Below are positions 1 to 6,881 of a stretch of 16,725 bases of DNA, one piece after another. Under the pieces are notes generated by a model. That model saw only the letters and a program-made list of their open reading frames with translations. It did no database searches and was not told where the DNA came from. How positions within the stretch are numbered: position 1 is the stretch's first letter; each line of letters opens with the position of its first letter. The DNA comes from an uncultured Eubacteriales bacterium. Its GTDB lineage: Bacteria > Bacillota > Clostridia > Oscillospirales > Oscillospiraceae. The stretch is from positions 1 to 16,725 of the forward strand of contig CABVBV010000031.1 of assembly GCA_902496595.1 (NCBI GenBank), written 5' to 3'. The position numbers and the translations under genes were made by a program.

Positions 1-788
1 TCTGCGGCAGCACCCTCGCCCTCATGGACGCGGGCGTGCCCATCAAGGCCCCCGTAGCCGGCATCTCCTGCGGCCTCATCCAGGACGGAGACGAGTTCAC
101 CACCTTCATCGACATCCAGGGCGTCGAGGACTTCCACGGCGAGATGGACTTCAAAGTCGCCGGCACGAAGGAGGGCATCACCGCCATCCAGATGGATCTC
201 AAGAACGACGGCCTCAAGCACGAGATAATCAAGGAGGCCCTTGAGATCACCCGAGAGGCCCGCATTCAGATCCTCGACGAGATAATGCTGCCGTGCATAG
301 CCGAGCCGAGGAAGGAGCTGGCCAAGACCGCGCCGAAGATGATAAAGATGACCATCAACCCGGACAAGATCCGCGAGGTCATCGGCTCCGGCGGCAAGGT
401 CATCCAGAAGATCTGCGCCGACACGGGCTGCAAGATCGACATCGAGGATTCCGGCAACATCTATATCGCCTCCGAGGACATCGAGGCCTGCCGCGCCGCG
501 CGCCAGACCATCGAGAACATCGTCTTCGAGCCCGAGGTGGGCAAGCTGTACTACGGCAAGGTCGTGCGCATCATCCCCATCGGCGCCTTCGTCGAGCTGG
601 CCCCGGGCAAGGACGGCATGATCCACATAAAGGATCTCGAGTTCAAGCGCACCGAGAAGGTCGAGGACGTGCTGAACATCGGAGACATGACCTGGGTCAA
701 GGTCACGGAGATCGACGACCGCGGCAGGGTGAACCTCTCCAGGAAGGACGCCATCAAAGAGCGCGAGGCCATGGGCCTGAAAGACTGA
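1..788 (+). CDS. pnp: Polyribonucleotide nucleotidyltransferase (PNPase), C-terminal part
   Basis: PNPase degrades RNA 3' to 5' by phosphorolysis in the cytoplasm and takes part in mRNA turnover. The reading frame is open from base 3 at the window edge, so the gene is 5'-truncated: about 261 of roughly 700 residues are present. The visible part starts in the second RNase PH-like domain (CGSTLALMDAGVPIKAPVAG, then GEMDFKVAG, whose acidic residue belongs to the phosphorolytic centre). A KH domain follows with the RNA-binding loop VIGSGGKVIQKI, then an S1 domain (VGKLYYGKVVRI to VNLSRKDA). The methionine at base 24 is internal and not a start. One small deviation is GISCGLI where many family members have GISMGLI. 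The gene ends in TGA and is followed by two hairpins. Identification is very secure. Confidence 0.97.
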   Translation, partial: CGSTLALMDAGVPIKAPVAGISCGLIQDGDEFTTFIDIQGVEDFHGEMDFKVAGTKEGITAIQMDLKNDGLKHEIIKEALEITREARIQILDEIMLPCIAEPRKELAKTAPKMIKMTINPDKIREVIGSGGKVIQKICADTGCKIDIEDSGNIYIASEDIEACRAARQTIENIVFEPEVGKLYYGKVVRIIPIGAFVELAPGKDGMIHIKDLEFKRTEKVEDVLNIGDMTWVKVTEIDDRGRVNLSRKDAIKEREAMGLKD

Positions 789-805
789 ATTTGATAAGGA
801 AAAAC

Positions 806-835
806 GAGACGCCGCCCGGAAACGGGCGGCGTCTC
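806..835 (+). terminator. Perfect 13-bp hairpin just after pnp
   Basis: The arms GAGACGCCGCCCG (806-818) and CGGGCGGCGTCTC (823-835) pair perfectly around a GAAA tetraloop of the stable GNRA class. The stem starts 17 bases after the pnp stop codon. No T-run follows, so it is either an imperfect terminator or a 3' stabilising structure protecting the pnp transcript, with real termination at the next hairpin. Confidence 0.6.
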
Positions 836-898
836 AGCCTGTCTGTGAAGGCTTCGTTCTCAGGAAAAGGCGACAGCACTGCGCGGAAGGGATATAAA

Positions 899-935
899 AA
901 GAGAAGGCCCCGAAAGGCCTTCTCTTAGATTTTTT
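899..935. terminator. Bidirectional intrinsic terminator between pnp and the BMP gene
   Basis: The arms AAGAGAAGGCC (899-909) and GGCCTTCTCTT (916-926) form an 11-bp stem with a six-base loop. On the plus strand the stem is followed by AGATTTTTT, which fits termination of pnp transcripts. On the minus strand it is followed by TTTTTATAT (the A-rich stretch before the stem), which fits the convergent lipoprotein gene ending at 948. One structure therefore serves both genes. Confidence 0.85.
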
Positions 936-947
936 GCCGGTTGGCTA

Positions 948-2207
948 TCACACCACGGTGATGTTGAGGTTCGGCAGCTCGAGCGTGGCAGTGGCGTCCA
1001 TGCCCTCAGCCTCGCCGGGGTAGTGAGGATCGACGACCAGGCTGCCGTCCTTCATGGCGGCGAGCTGGGCCTCGTACTCCTCGACGGTGTAGTTCTCCAT
1101 AGACCAAGTAGCAGTCGGCAGGCCGACAGCGTCGTCGTTCGCGCCGAGGGTCGTCTGCACGCCGCCGATCTCAGTCCAAGTGCCGTCATAGTGGTGCGCC
1201 AGGGCGACCTGGGCGGCCTGGGAGATGCCCTTCAGGGCGGAGGTGATGACAGTGTCGCTCAGCGGGCTCTGGTCGACGTCGACGCCGATGACGATGCCGT
1301 CGTTCGCGCCAGCCGCATTGACGATCGAGCTGAACATGGAGCCGCCGCAGGCAAACACGACCTCAGTGCCGTTGGTGTACCAGCCGTTGATCATGGTCTG
1401 CAGCTCGGGGGAAGCGGAGAAGGTGCCGCCGTACTGCCAGGAGTACATGACGTCGACAGTCACGTCCATCTCAACAGCCGCCGCGCTCGCGCCCTGCAGA
1501 TAGCCGTAGCCGTAACGGCAGCAGGCCGGGTTGGTGCCGCCGCCGCCGCCGGAGAAGCCGATCTTCGTGAAGCCTTCCTTCACGATGGCGTAGCCGGCCA
1601 GATAGCCGCACTGCTCTTCCTGGAAGTTGATGCCGGCAACGTTGGGCAGGATGTTGCCTACCACATCGGGATCGGGATCATCGTCCAGCGGATAGCCGTC
1701 GATGAACACGAAGTTGACGTCGGGGTTGTTGATGGCGGCGGTGCGGAGAGCGGCCTCCTGCAGGAAGCCGGCGCAGACGACGACCTTCGCGCCGGCGTCG
1801 ACTGCAGCCTGCATGGCGTTCACACGGTCATCATCAGTGGCCTCGTTGCCGTTGGCGGGCTGATAGTACTTGTAGGTCAGGCCGTTGTTCGCAGCGTAGA
1901 GCTTGACGCCGTTCCAGGTGCCCTCGTTGAAGGAGCCGTCCTGGAGCTGGCCGACGTCGGTGACGAAGGCGACCTCATAGGTGCCGTCGGCAGACTCGTA
2001 GTCGTTCGGGATCTCGTTCGGGTCGGTGATGGTAGCGGTGTCGTCCGGCGTGGTGTCGTCCGGGGTATCGGTGACAGTGCCATCATCCGGAGTGTCGGTG
2101 ACGGCACCGTCGTCCGGCGTGTCGGTCGGCGTGGAATCGGTCGAGCCGCAGGCCGCCAGAGCGAAGACCATCACCAGCGCGAGAAGCAAAGCAAGAAACT
2201 TCTTCAT
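948..2207 (-). CDS. BMP-family (PnrA-like) nucleoside-binding lipoprotein
   Basis: This is a substrate-binding lipoprotein of the Bmp/PnrA family, whose characterised members bind nucleosides for an ABC importer. The 419-residue protein starts MKKFLALLLALVMVFALAAC with a lipobox cysteine at residue 20. An acidic Thr/Asp/Pro linker with DTPDD repeats covers about residues 22-58. The binding domain begins near residue 76 and carries the family signature QLQDGSFNEGTWNG (88-100). The ATG at 2207 is preferred because GGAGG lies 11 bases upstream (2219-2223). An in-frame extension to 2252 would remove the signal peptide from the N-terminus. No ATPase or permease gene adjoins it, so the transporter partners must lie elsewhere. 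Its neighbours deoD, udk and tdk support a nucleoside-uptake role. The exact ligand is not readable. Confidence 0.9.
   Translation of the reverse strand: MKKFLALLLALVMVFALAACGSTDSTPTDTPDDGAVTDTPDDGTVTDTPDDTTPDDTATITDPNEIPNDYESADGTYEVAFVTDVGQLQDGSFNEGTWNGVKLYAANNGLTYKYYQPANGNEATDDDRVNAMQAAVDAGAKVVVCAGFLQEAALRTAAINNPDVNFVFIDGYPLDDDPDPDVVGNILPNVAGINFQEEQCGYLAGYAIVKEGFTKIGFSGGGGGTNPACCRYGYGYLQGASAAAVEMDVTVDVMYSWQYGGTFSASPELQTMINGWYTNGTEVVFACGGSMFSSIVNAAGANDGIVIGVDVDQSPLSDTVITSALKGISQAAQVALAHHYDGTWTEIGGVQTTLGANDDAVGLPTATWSMENYTVEEYEAQLAAMKDGSLVVDPHYPGEAEGMDATATLELPNLNITVV
2041..2136 (-). repeat. Tandem 27-bp repeats coding the DTPDD linker
   Basis: Inside the lipoprotein gene, about two and a half degenerate copies of a nine-codon unit encode TDTPDDGAV / TDTPDDGTV / TDTPDDT. 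They form a flexible acidic spacer between the lipid anchor and the binding domain. The repeat number could vary by replication slippage without breaking the frame. Confidence 0.75.
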
Positions 2208-2267
2208 TCTGTATGTATCCTCCGTTTCATATTTGGATTGGACTCCATGCACTTCCGTGCTCTTAGG

Positions 2268-2296
2268 ATTATATCACCATTTCAGGTATCATTCAA
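2268..2296 (-). promoter_or_regulatory. Sigma-A-type promoter of the BMP lipoprotein gene
   Basis: Read on the minus strand, TTGAAT (2291-2296), a 17-base spacer and TATAAT (2268-2273) make a near-consensus promoter about 60 bases upstream of the ATG at 2207. A second TTGACA-like box (2331-2336) lies at the end of deoD but has no good -10 partner. The lipoprotein gene can therefore be transcribed on its own as well as by read-through from deoD. Confidence 0.8.
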
Positions 2297-2336
2297 GTAA
2301 ATTGCCCGTATCCGATTTGTAAATTTATTATGTCAA

Positions 2337-3050
2337 TCATGCGAGGGCCGCGGCGGTGTCGAGCGCGAGCCCAATCATGTCGTTGAAACCGGTCTGGCGC
2401 TCCTCGGGAGTCAGGAGCTCGGGCTTGTAAAGGTGGTCGGAGATCGTACACAGGCAGAGGGCGCGGCCTCCGGCTCTCGCGGCGGTCATGTAGAGCCCGG
2501 CGGCCTCCATCTCCACGGCGAGGACGCCCATCTTCTTCCACTGGTCGGGCCCGTCCGAGCCGTCGTCGTAGAAGTTGTCCGCGGAGAGGACGTTTCCGGC
2601 CCTGATGGAGAGGCCGGACTCCCCGGCGATGCGCATGGCGGTGGACAGCAGCGTCCAGTCCGCTGTCGGAGCGAAGCTGCCCTTGAGGCCGAACTGGTGC
2701 GCGAAGTTCGAGTCGGTGCAGGCCCCGACTCCGGCGACTATGTCCATGAGCTTCAGATCGTCCGCGAGCCCGCCCGCCGAGCCTATCCTGATGATGTTCT
2801 CGACGTCGTATTCATTATACAGCTCCCAGCTGTATATGCCGATCGAGGGTATGCCCATGCCGCTGGCCTGGACGGACACCCGGGCGCCCTTCCAGAGCCC
2901 GGTGTAGCCCTGGACGCCCCTGACGTTGTTCACGAGCCTCGGCTCCGTGAGGAAGTTCTCGGCTATGTACTTTGACCGGAGCGGGTCTCCCGGCATGAGG
3001 ACGGTCTTTGCAAAATCACCCTTTGCTGCGCTGTTGTGCGGTGTGGGCAT
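2337..3050 (-). CDS. deoD: Purine-nucleoside phosphorylase, DeoD type
   Basis: The enzyme splits purine ribo- and deoxyribonucleosides with phosphate into base and (deoxy)ribose-1-phosphate, a cytoplasmic salvage step. The 237-residue length matches the hexameric DeoD family. The protein starts MPTPHNSAAKGDFAKTVLMP and shows the phosphate-binding GDPLRSKY (21-28), NNVRG (41-45), the nucleoside-binding VEMEAAG (179-185) and the catalytic Asp in TISDH (Asp205). The ATG at 3050 is chosen because GGAGGT lies seven bases upstream (3058-3063). An earlier in-frame ATG at 3065 overlaps that ribosome site and is unlikely. The gene diverges from udk, and the BMP lipoprotein gene follows on the same strand. 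Confidence 0.97.
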   Translation of the reverse strand: MPTPHNSAAKGDFAKTVLMPGDPLRSKYIAENFLTEPRLVNNVRGVQGYTGLWKGARVSVQASGMGIPSIGIYSWELYNEYDVENIIRIGSAGGLADDLKLMDIVAGVGACTDSNFAHQFGLKGSFAPTADWTLLSTAMRIAGESGLSIRAGNVLSADNFYDDGSDGPDQWKKMGVLAVEMEAAGLYMTAARAGGRALCLCTISDHLYKPELLTPEERQTGFNDMIGLALDTAAALA

Positions 3051-3081
3051 GGCGATTACCTCCATATTAAAATATATAAAA

Positions 3082-3110
3082 ATTATATCCGAGCGGGATG
3101 CAAAAGTCAA
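3082..3110 (-). promoter_or_regulatory. deoD promoter
   Basis: On the minus strand, TTGACT (3105-3110), a 17-base spacer and TATAAT (3082-3087) lie about 30 bases upstream of the deoD start codon. The -35 box is separated by one base from the -35 box of the divergent udk promoter, so the two probably compete or share control. Confidence 0.85.
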
Positions 3111-3111
3111 A

Positions 3112-3140
3112 TTGCATATGGGGCCGGGCTGTGGTAGAAT
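3112..3140 (+). promoter_or_regulatory. udk-tdk promoter
   Basis: TTGCAT (3112-3117), a 17-base spacer and TAGAAT (3135-3140) precede the udk start by about 25 bases. The -10 matches the consensus at five of six positions and the -35 is weaker. It is arranged back-to-back with the deoD promoter. Confidence 0.7.
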
Positions 3141-3164
3141 CGTGTCGAATAGGGGGAGTGCGGT

Positions 3165-3797
3165 ATGGACAGCGTAATGACCATAGGCATAGCGGGTGGC
3201 ACCGGCAGCGGCAAGACGACGATAACGCGCAGGCTGCTCCAGAAGTTTTCCAATAACGTCAGCGTCATCTACCACGACAACTACTACAAGGCCCACAACG
3301 AGCTGAGCTACGAGCAGCGGGCGCTGCTCAACTATGACTGTCCCGACGCCTTCGATACGGAGCTCATGATCCGGGATTTGAAGCGGCTGAGGGCGGGCGA
3401 AGCCATACGCTGTCCCGTGTACGACTACACCATCCACAACCGGTCGGACAAGACCGTGCTGGTGAAACCGTCGCCGGTGGTGATCGTGGAGGGGATACTC
3501 ATCCTCCAGGATCCGAGGCTCTGCGACCTGCTCGACATCAAGATCTTCGTCGACACGGACGCGGACGAGAGGATACTCAGGAGGATAGTCAGGGACGTGC
3601 GCGACCGGGGCCGGAGCCTGGAGTCTGTGGTGGAGCAGTACCTCACGACAGTGAAGCCCATGCACGAGATGTACGTGGAGCCGTCGAAGCGGAACGCGGA
3701 CATAATCGTGCCCGAGGGCGGGCACAACCTGGTGGCGATGGATATGCTCATAGAGCGGATAAGGGCCCATGTCGGCGGGGGAAAAGAGAATGGCTAA
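3165..3797 (+). CDS. udk: Uridine kinase
   Basis: The enzyme phosphorylates uridine and cytidine to UMP and CMP in pyrimidine salvage. The 210-residue protein has the P-loop GGTGSGKT (11-18), the substrate motif YHDNYYK (36-42), the YDCPDAFD segment typical of uridine kinases, PVYDYTIHNR, and the hydrophobic strand VVIVEGIL ending in an acidic residue. Size and motifs fit the family fully. AGGGGG (3151-3156) supports the ATG at 3165; a second ATG at 3177 is possible but less well spaced. The gene overlaps tdk by eight bases, which suggests translational coupling in one salvage operon under the promoter at 3112-3140. Confidence 0.95.
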   Translation: MDSVMTIGIAGGTGSGKTTITRRLLQKFSNNVSVIYHDNYYKAHNELSYEQRALLNYDCPDAFDTELMIRDLKRLRAGEAIRCPVYDYTIHNRSDKTVLVKPSPVVIVEGILILQDPRLCDLLDIKIFVDTDADERILRRIVRDVRDRGRSLESVVEQYLTTVKPMHEMYVEPSKRNADIIVPEGGHNLVAMDMLIERIRAHVGGGKENG

Positions 3798-4371
3798 ACT
3801 GTACTTCAAATACGGTGCGATGGGCAGCTCGAAATCGGCGCAGGCGCTCATCACGCAGTTCAACTACGAGGAGCTGGGCATGACGGTCTGGCTCATAAAG
3901 CCGAGCATAGACGACCGGGACGGCGCGAACATAGTCAAGAGCCGGGTGGGGCTCATGCGCGAGGCGGAGGTCATAGCTCCGGAAGACAGCATACGCGCCA
4001 TGTACGAGGCCACCGGAGGCCGGGACGTGATAATAGCCGACGAGGCGCAGTTTTTCACTCCCGAGCAGATAGACGAGCTGCGCGACATAGTCGACGAGCT
4101 GGACGTGCCGGTGCTGTGCTTCGGGCTGAGGACGGACTTTCTGACGCATATGTTTCCCGGCTCGAAGCGGCTGCTGGAGCTTGCGGACTCGATAACTGAG
4201 ATAAAGACGGTCTGTGCCTGCGGCTCGAAGGCGACGGTCAACGCGAGGCTGACGCCCGAGGGCAGGATAGTCACCGAGGGAGAGCAGGTGTTCCTCGGCG
4301 GGAACGACGCCTACGTGGCCATGTGCCACAAGTGCTGGAGGAAGAAGATAAGGCAGCAGCAGGAGGGCTGA
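3790..4371 (+). CDS. tdk: Thymidine kinase (type II)
   Basis: The enzyme phosphorylates thymidine and deoxyuridine to the monophosphates. The 193-residue protein carries the P-loop GAMGSSKS (9-16), the DEAQFF motif (84-89) with Glu85 as likely catalytic base, GLRTDF (112-117), the lasso segment GGNDAYVA, and four zinc-binding cysteines (Cys142, 144, 179, 182). All are expected for bacterial type II Tdk. The start MAKLYFKYG is chosen because it matches the usual family N-terminus and lies behind GGGGG (3777-3781). An in-frame ATG 21 bases upstream would add an unneeded extension. The gene begins inside udk. Its stop is only six bases from the stop of the convergent ClC gene, leaving no room for a dedicated terminator. 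Confidence 0.96.
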   Translation: MAKLYFKYGAMGSSKSAQALITQFNYEELGMTVWLIKPSIDDRDGANIVKSRVGLMREAEVIAPEDSIRAMYEATGGRDVIIADEAQFFTPEQIDELRDIVDELDVPVLCFGLRTDFLTHMFPGSKRLLELADSITEIKTVCACGSKATVNARLTPEGRIVTEGEQVFLGGNDAYVAMCHKCWRKKIRQQQEG

Positions 4372-4377
4372 GCGGCT

Positions 4378-5634
4378 CTATTTAGCGTGGATGTCGATGA
4401 ACTCGGCCCTGAGCTTGGAGTACATGATCTTCTGGCTGCTGTACAGGCCGGTGTAGCCCGAGAGCATATAGGCTACGGCGCAGGCGACGGCGAAGTAGAC
4501 GATGCCGCCGGAGCCGAAGAGCTCGACGGAGAGGATCACCGAGGCGACGGGGCAGTTCACGGCGCCGCAGAAGAGGGCCGCGAGCCCGACGGCGGCGGCG
4601 AAGCCGGCGGGAATGCCCAGCAGCGGCCCGAGGACGCAGCCCAGGGTCGCGCCTATGAAGAAGGTCGGGACTACCTCCCCTCCTCTGAAGCCGCAGCCGA
4701 GCGTGACCGCGGTGAAGAGGGTCTTGAGCAGGAAGGCGGCGGGCCTGGCTTCGCCGAGGAGGATGGCCCTTTCAATGACTGCGGTGCCCGCGCCGTTGTA
4801 GTCGGTGGAGCCGCAGGCGTAAGTCATGGCGATGATGGCGAGGCCGCCGCAGAAGGCGCGGAGGAAGGGGTTTTTGAGGGCTCTGGAGATGAGCTTTTCA
4901 CCCTTGTGCATGGTCTCGCAGAAGACGATGCTCATGGCGGCGCAGGCGATGCCGAGCAGGGCGACTCTCCAGAGCATATCTGCGGAGAGCGCCGGGGCGT
5001 CGACGGCGAAGGCCGTGGGCTCGATACCTAAGAACCTGGTGATGCCGTAAGCTGCGAGCGCGGCGGTGAGGCAGGGCACCAGGCCGGAGTAGTAGACGAC
5101 GCCGACGCTGATGACTTCGAGCGCGAAGATCGCGGCGGTGAGGGGCGTGCCGAAGAGCGCGGAAAAGAGGGCGCTCATGCCGCAGAGCGTGGCGAGCCTC
5201 ATGTCCTTTTCGTCGAGCCTGAAGAGCCTGCCGAGGCTCCAGCCGAGGCCGCCGCCGATCTGGAGGGCGGCGCCCTCTCTTCCGGCGGAGCCGCCGCCGA
5301 GGTGGGTGAGCACGGTGGAGGCGAAGATGACGGGGACGAGGCTGAGCGGTATTCTCTCACCGAGGTGGATGGAGTCGATGACGGCGTTGGTGCCTTCGCT
5401 CTCCAGGTGCGTGTAACGGTAGATGAAGGCGATGAGGACGCCGATGACGGGCAGGAGCCAGAGCAGCTGCGGGAAGCTGTGGCGCAGGCTGTTGGCGCCG
5501 TCGACGCTCAGGTGGAAGGCGGAGCCGATGAGGCCGCCGGCTGCGCCGACGATGGAGGCGATGACGAGCCACTTAACGAAAACTCTGAGGAATTTGACGG
5601 CGGCGCGGAGCCTGCCGGACAGTTCTTCTGACAA
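4378..5634 (-). CDS. ClC-family anion channel/transporter, possibly of the fluoride-exporting branch
   Basis: This is a polytopic membrane protein of the ClC family (418 residues with the chosen start). It shows GGGSAGREGAALQIG with the gating glutamate (Glu120), a second anion-path motif EGTNAVIDSI in place of the canonical GSGIPE, and a C-terminal core GFRGGEVVPTFFIGATLG. There are no CBS domains. GREGA instead of GREGP, an Asn in the first motif and the GGEV-PTFFIGATLG core recall the CLC-F fluoride/proton antiporters rather than chloride exchangers; that is inference. The TTG at 5634 is chosen because GGGAGGG lies seven bases upstream (5642-5648) and a promoter lies just before it. A GTG at 5709 would add 25 residues encoded across that promoter. 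I saw no fluoride riboswitch upstream. Confidence 0.88.
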   Translation of the reverse strand: MSEELSGRLRAAVKFLRVFVKWLVIASIVGAAGGLIGSAFHLSVDGANSLRHSFPQLLWLLPVIGVLIAFIYRYTHLESEGTNAVIDSIHLGERIPLSLVPVIFASTVLTHLGGGSAGREGAALQIGGGLGWSLGRLFRLDEKDMRLATLCGMSALFSALFGTPLTAAIFALEVISVGVVYYSGLVPCLTAALAAYGITRFLGIEPTAFAVDAPALSADMLWRVALLGIACAAMSIVFCETMHKGEKLISRALKNPFLRAFCGGLAIIAMTYACGSTDYNGAGTAVIERAILLGEARPAAFLLKTLFTAVTLGCGFRGGEVVPTFFIGATLGCVLGPLLGIPAGFAAAVGLAALFCGAVNCPVASVILSVELFGSGGIVYFAVACAVAYMLSGYTGLYSSQKIMYSKLRAEFIDIHAK

Positions 5635-5641
5635 GGATGAG

Positions 5642-5648
5642 CCCTCCC
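5642..5648 (-). promoter_or_regulatory. Ribosome-binding site that decides the TTG start of the ClC gene
   Basis: On the minus strand GGGAGGG is followed after seven bases by TTG (5634). The GTG at 5709 has no comparable site, so the non-ATG TTG is the better start. Confidence 0.7.
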
Positions 5649-5667
5649 GAACAGCGGATACCCTGAC

Positions 5668-5696
5668 AGTATATAATGTCCCCGGCGAAAAATCCA
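5668..5696 (-). promoter_or_regulatory. Promoter candidate of the ClC gene
   Basis: On the minus strand TGGATT (5691-5696), a 17-base spacer and TATACT (5668-5673) lie about 34 bases upstream of the TTG start. The -10 has five of six consensus bases and the -35 three of six. It sits inside the longest possible open frame, which argues for the shorter protein. Confidence 0.5.
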
Positions 5697-5732
5697 CAGT
5701 GTATTTCACCTGCCGGTGCGAAAAAATAAGCC

Positions 5733-5761
5733 TTGATTTTTCAGAGAGGCTTGTATATAAT
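5733..5761 (+). promoter_or_regulatory. Promoter of tRNA-Ser
   Basis: TTGATT (5733-5738), 17 bases and a perfect TATAAT (5756-5761) stand 46 bases before the mature tRNA. This leaves a short 5' leader for RNase P removal. Confidence 0.8.
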
Positions 5762-5807
5762 ATTCGTTACTGTGCAGCCGCGGAAGCGGAGCATGAAGTG
5801 AAAATAC

Positions 5808-5898
5808 GGAGCGGTATCGAAGTGGTTATAACGGCCCTGACTCGAAATCAGGTGTACCGGCAACGGTACCGTGGGTTCGAATCCCACCCGCTCCGCCA
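5808..5898 (+). tRNA. tRNA-Ser(CGA)
   Basis: This is a class II tRNA of 91 bases with an encoded CCA end. The acceptor stem GGAGCGG (5808-5814) pairs with CCGCTCC (5888-5894), with discriminator G. The anticodon stem CCTGA/TCAGG encloses the loop CTCGAAA with anticodon CGA (5843-5845), which reads UCG serine codons. A long variable arm built on GTACCG/CGGTAC follows, then the T arm GTGGG-TTCGAAT-CCCAC. The long variable arm and the anticodon agree on serine. Confidence 0.96.
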
Positions 5899-5902
5899 AA
5901 AG

Positions 5903-5939
5903 CGTCGTCTCTGCGGTTTCTGCGGAGGCGGCGTTTTAT
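5903..5939 (+). terminator. Intrinsic terminator of tRNA-Ser
   Basis: The arms 5903-5915 and 5921-5933 can form a 13-bp stem, including several G-T pairs, with the five-base loop GTTTC. TTTTATT follows. It begins four bases after the CCA end. Confidence 0.75.
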
Positions 5940-5981
5940 TCTGCGCTCACATAATTCACCCGTTTCGCGAGATAATGTCGG

Positions 5982-5987
5982 TATAAT
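5982..5987 (+). promoter_or_regulatory. Possible -10 box of the recombinase gene
   Basis: A perfect TATAAT lies 20 bases before the recombinase ATG, but no convincing -35 box is present at 16-18 bases and the leader would be very short (about 14 bases). GATAAT at 5971-5976 is an alternative. Weak or conditional expression of the recombinase would fit a switch enzyme. Confidence 0.35.
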
Positions 5988-6007
5988 TCTGATTTGGAGG
6001 TCATTGC

Positions 6008-6853
6008 ATGGAAAACCGTCTGTTGACAGCGGAACGGATCGAGGCTTTCGGGCGCTATCTGCGGGAGGGCGAGCGCAGCGGAGGAACGGTTGAGAAGTAT
6101 CTCAGGGATGTGGGGGCGTTTTCGAGCTGGCTTGGGGGCAGGCCCGTCACCAGGGAGGAGGCCGCCGGGTGGAAGGAGGAGCTCTTGTCCAAGGGCTACG
6201 CCCCCGTGACAGTGAACTCCATGCTCTCCGCTCTGAACGGGCTTTTCCGTTTCCTCGGCTGGGAGGACTGCCGCCTCCGGTATCTGAGGATACAGCGCAG
6301 GATATTCCGGGCATCCGAGCGCGAGCTGGAGCGCTCCGAGTACGAGAGGCTGCTCTCGGCCGCGAGGCAGAGCGGCAGGCTGAGGCTGGAACTGCTGATG
6401 GAGACGATATGCTCCACGGGTATCCGCGTCTCCGAGCTGCGGTATATCACCGTGGAGGCGGCGCACAAGGGCCGGGCGGTGGTCTCGCTCAAGGGCAAGG
6501 TGCGCACCATCCTGATCCCGCGCAAGCTCTCGCAGAAGCTGCTCAAATATGCGAAAAAACAAAAGACCGTCTCCGGAGAGATATTCCTCACCGGAAACGG
6601 CAGCAGCCTGTCCAGACGCCAGATCTGGGCCGAGATGAAGGCCCTGTGCAGACTCGCGGACGTGGAGCCGAGCAAGGTGTTCCCGCACAACCTGCGCCAC
6701 CTCTTCGCCTCGACCTACTACAAGGCGAGCCGCGACATCTCCGGCCTCGCCGACGTCCTGGGCCACAGTTCCATCGAGACCACTCGCATCTACCTCGTCT
6801 CCTCGGGCTCCGAACACGCCCGGCAGCTTGAAAGGCTGGGCCTCGTAGTGTAG
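6008..6853 (+). CDS. Tyrosine recombinase, probable DNA invertase of the adjacent switch
   Basis: This is a site-specific tyrosine recombinase of 281 residues, the size of the XerC/XerD and simple-invertase group. An N-terminal SAM-like core-binding domain (about 8-85) includes TVEKYLRDVGAF. The catalytic domain has Arg140 in TGIRVSEL, Lys162 or Lys164 in SLKGK, HNLRH (227-231), His253 in LGHSSIETT and the nucleophile Tyr262. All expected active-site residues are present, so the enzyme looks functional. It lacks the extra arm-binding domain of many island integrases. GGAGG (5996-6000) supports the ATG. The last base of its TAG stop is the first base of a perfect inverted repeat bounding a 243-bp element upstream of surface genes, which points to promoter inversion as its job. 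A role in island integration at the neighbouring tRNA is the alternative. Confidence 0.92.
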   Translation: MENRLLTAERIEAFGRYLREGERSGGTVEKYLRDVGAFSSWLGGRPVTREEAAGWKEELLSKGYAPVTVNSMLSALNGLFRFLGWEDCRLRYLRIQRRIFRASERELERSEYERLLSAARQSGRLRLELLMETICSTGIRVSELRYITVEAAHKGRAVVSLKGKVRTILIPRKLSQKLLKYAKKQKTVSGEIFLTGNGSSLSRRQIWAEMKALCRLADVEPSKVFPHNLRHLFASTYYKASRDISGLADVLGHSSIETTRIYLVSSGSEHARQLERLGLVV

Positions 6854-6881
6854 GACAAAATTCATATTTTGTCCATAGGCC
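6853..6881 (+). repeat. Left 29-bp inverted repeat (IR-L) of the invertible element
   Basis: This 29-base sequence is the exact reverse complement of 7067-7095. Its outer 22 bases form a core site with arms GGACAAAAT (6853-6861) and ATTTTGTCC (6866-6874) around the asymmetric centre TCAT; ATAGGCC follows. Nine-base arms around a short asymmetric spacer are the expected shape of a tyrosine-recombinase crossover site. Its first base is the last base of the recombinase stop codon. Confidence 0.95.

Noticed and set aside
1023..2300. Plus-strand frame of 425 codons opposite the BMP lipoprotein
   Set aside because: It has no recognisable domain, its composition is typical of an antisense shadow, and it overlaps the promoter and ribosome site of the minus-strand gene.
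2331..2336. TTGACA on the minus strand as the -35 of the lipoprotein promoter
   Set aside because: The sequence 17 bases further on (GGATAC) is a poor -10. The TTGAAT-17-TATAAT promoter at 2268-2296 is much better.
5710..5807. Fluoride riboswitch upstream of the ClC gene
   Set aside because: The short leader between the promoter and the TTG start has no room for it, and the upstream region shows no crcB-motif pattern that I can recognise.
5876..5898. tRNA 3' end as attL of an island with attR in this window
   Set aside because: I found no second copy of the tRNA 3' end to the right within the window; the idea is kept only as a low-interest finding.
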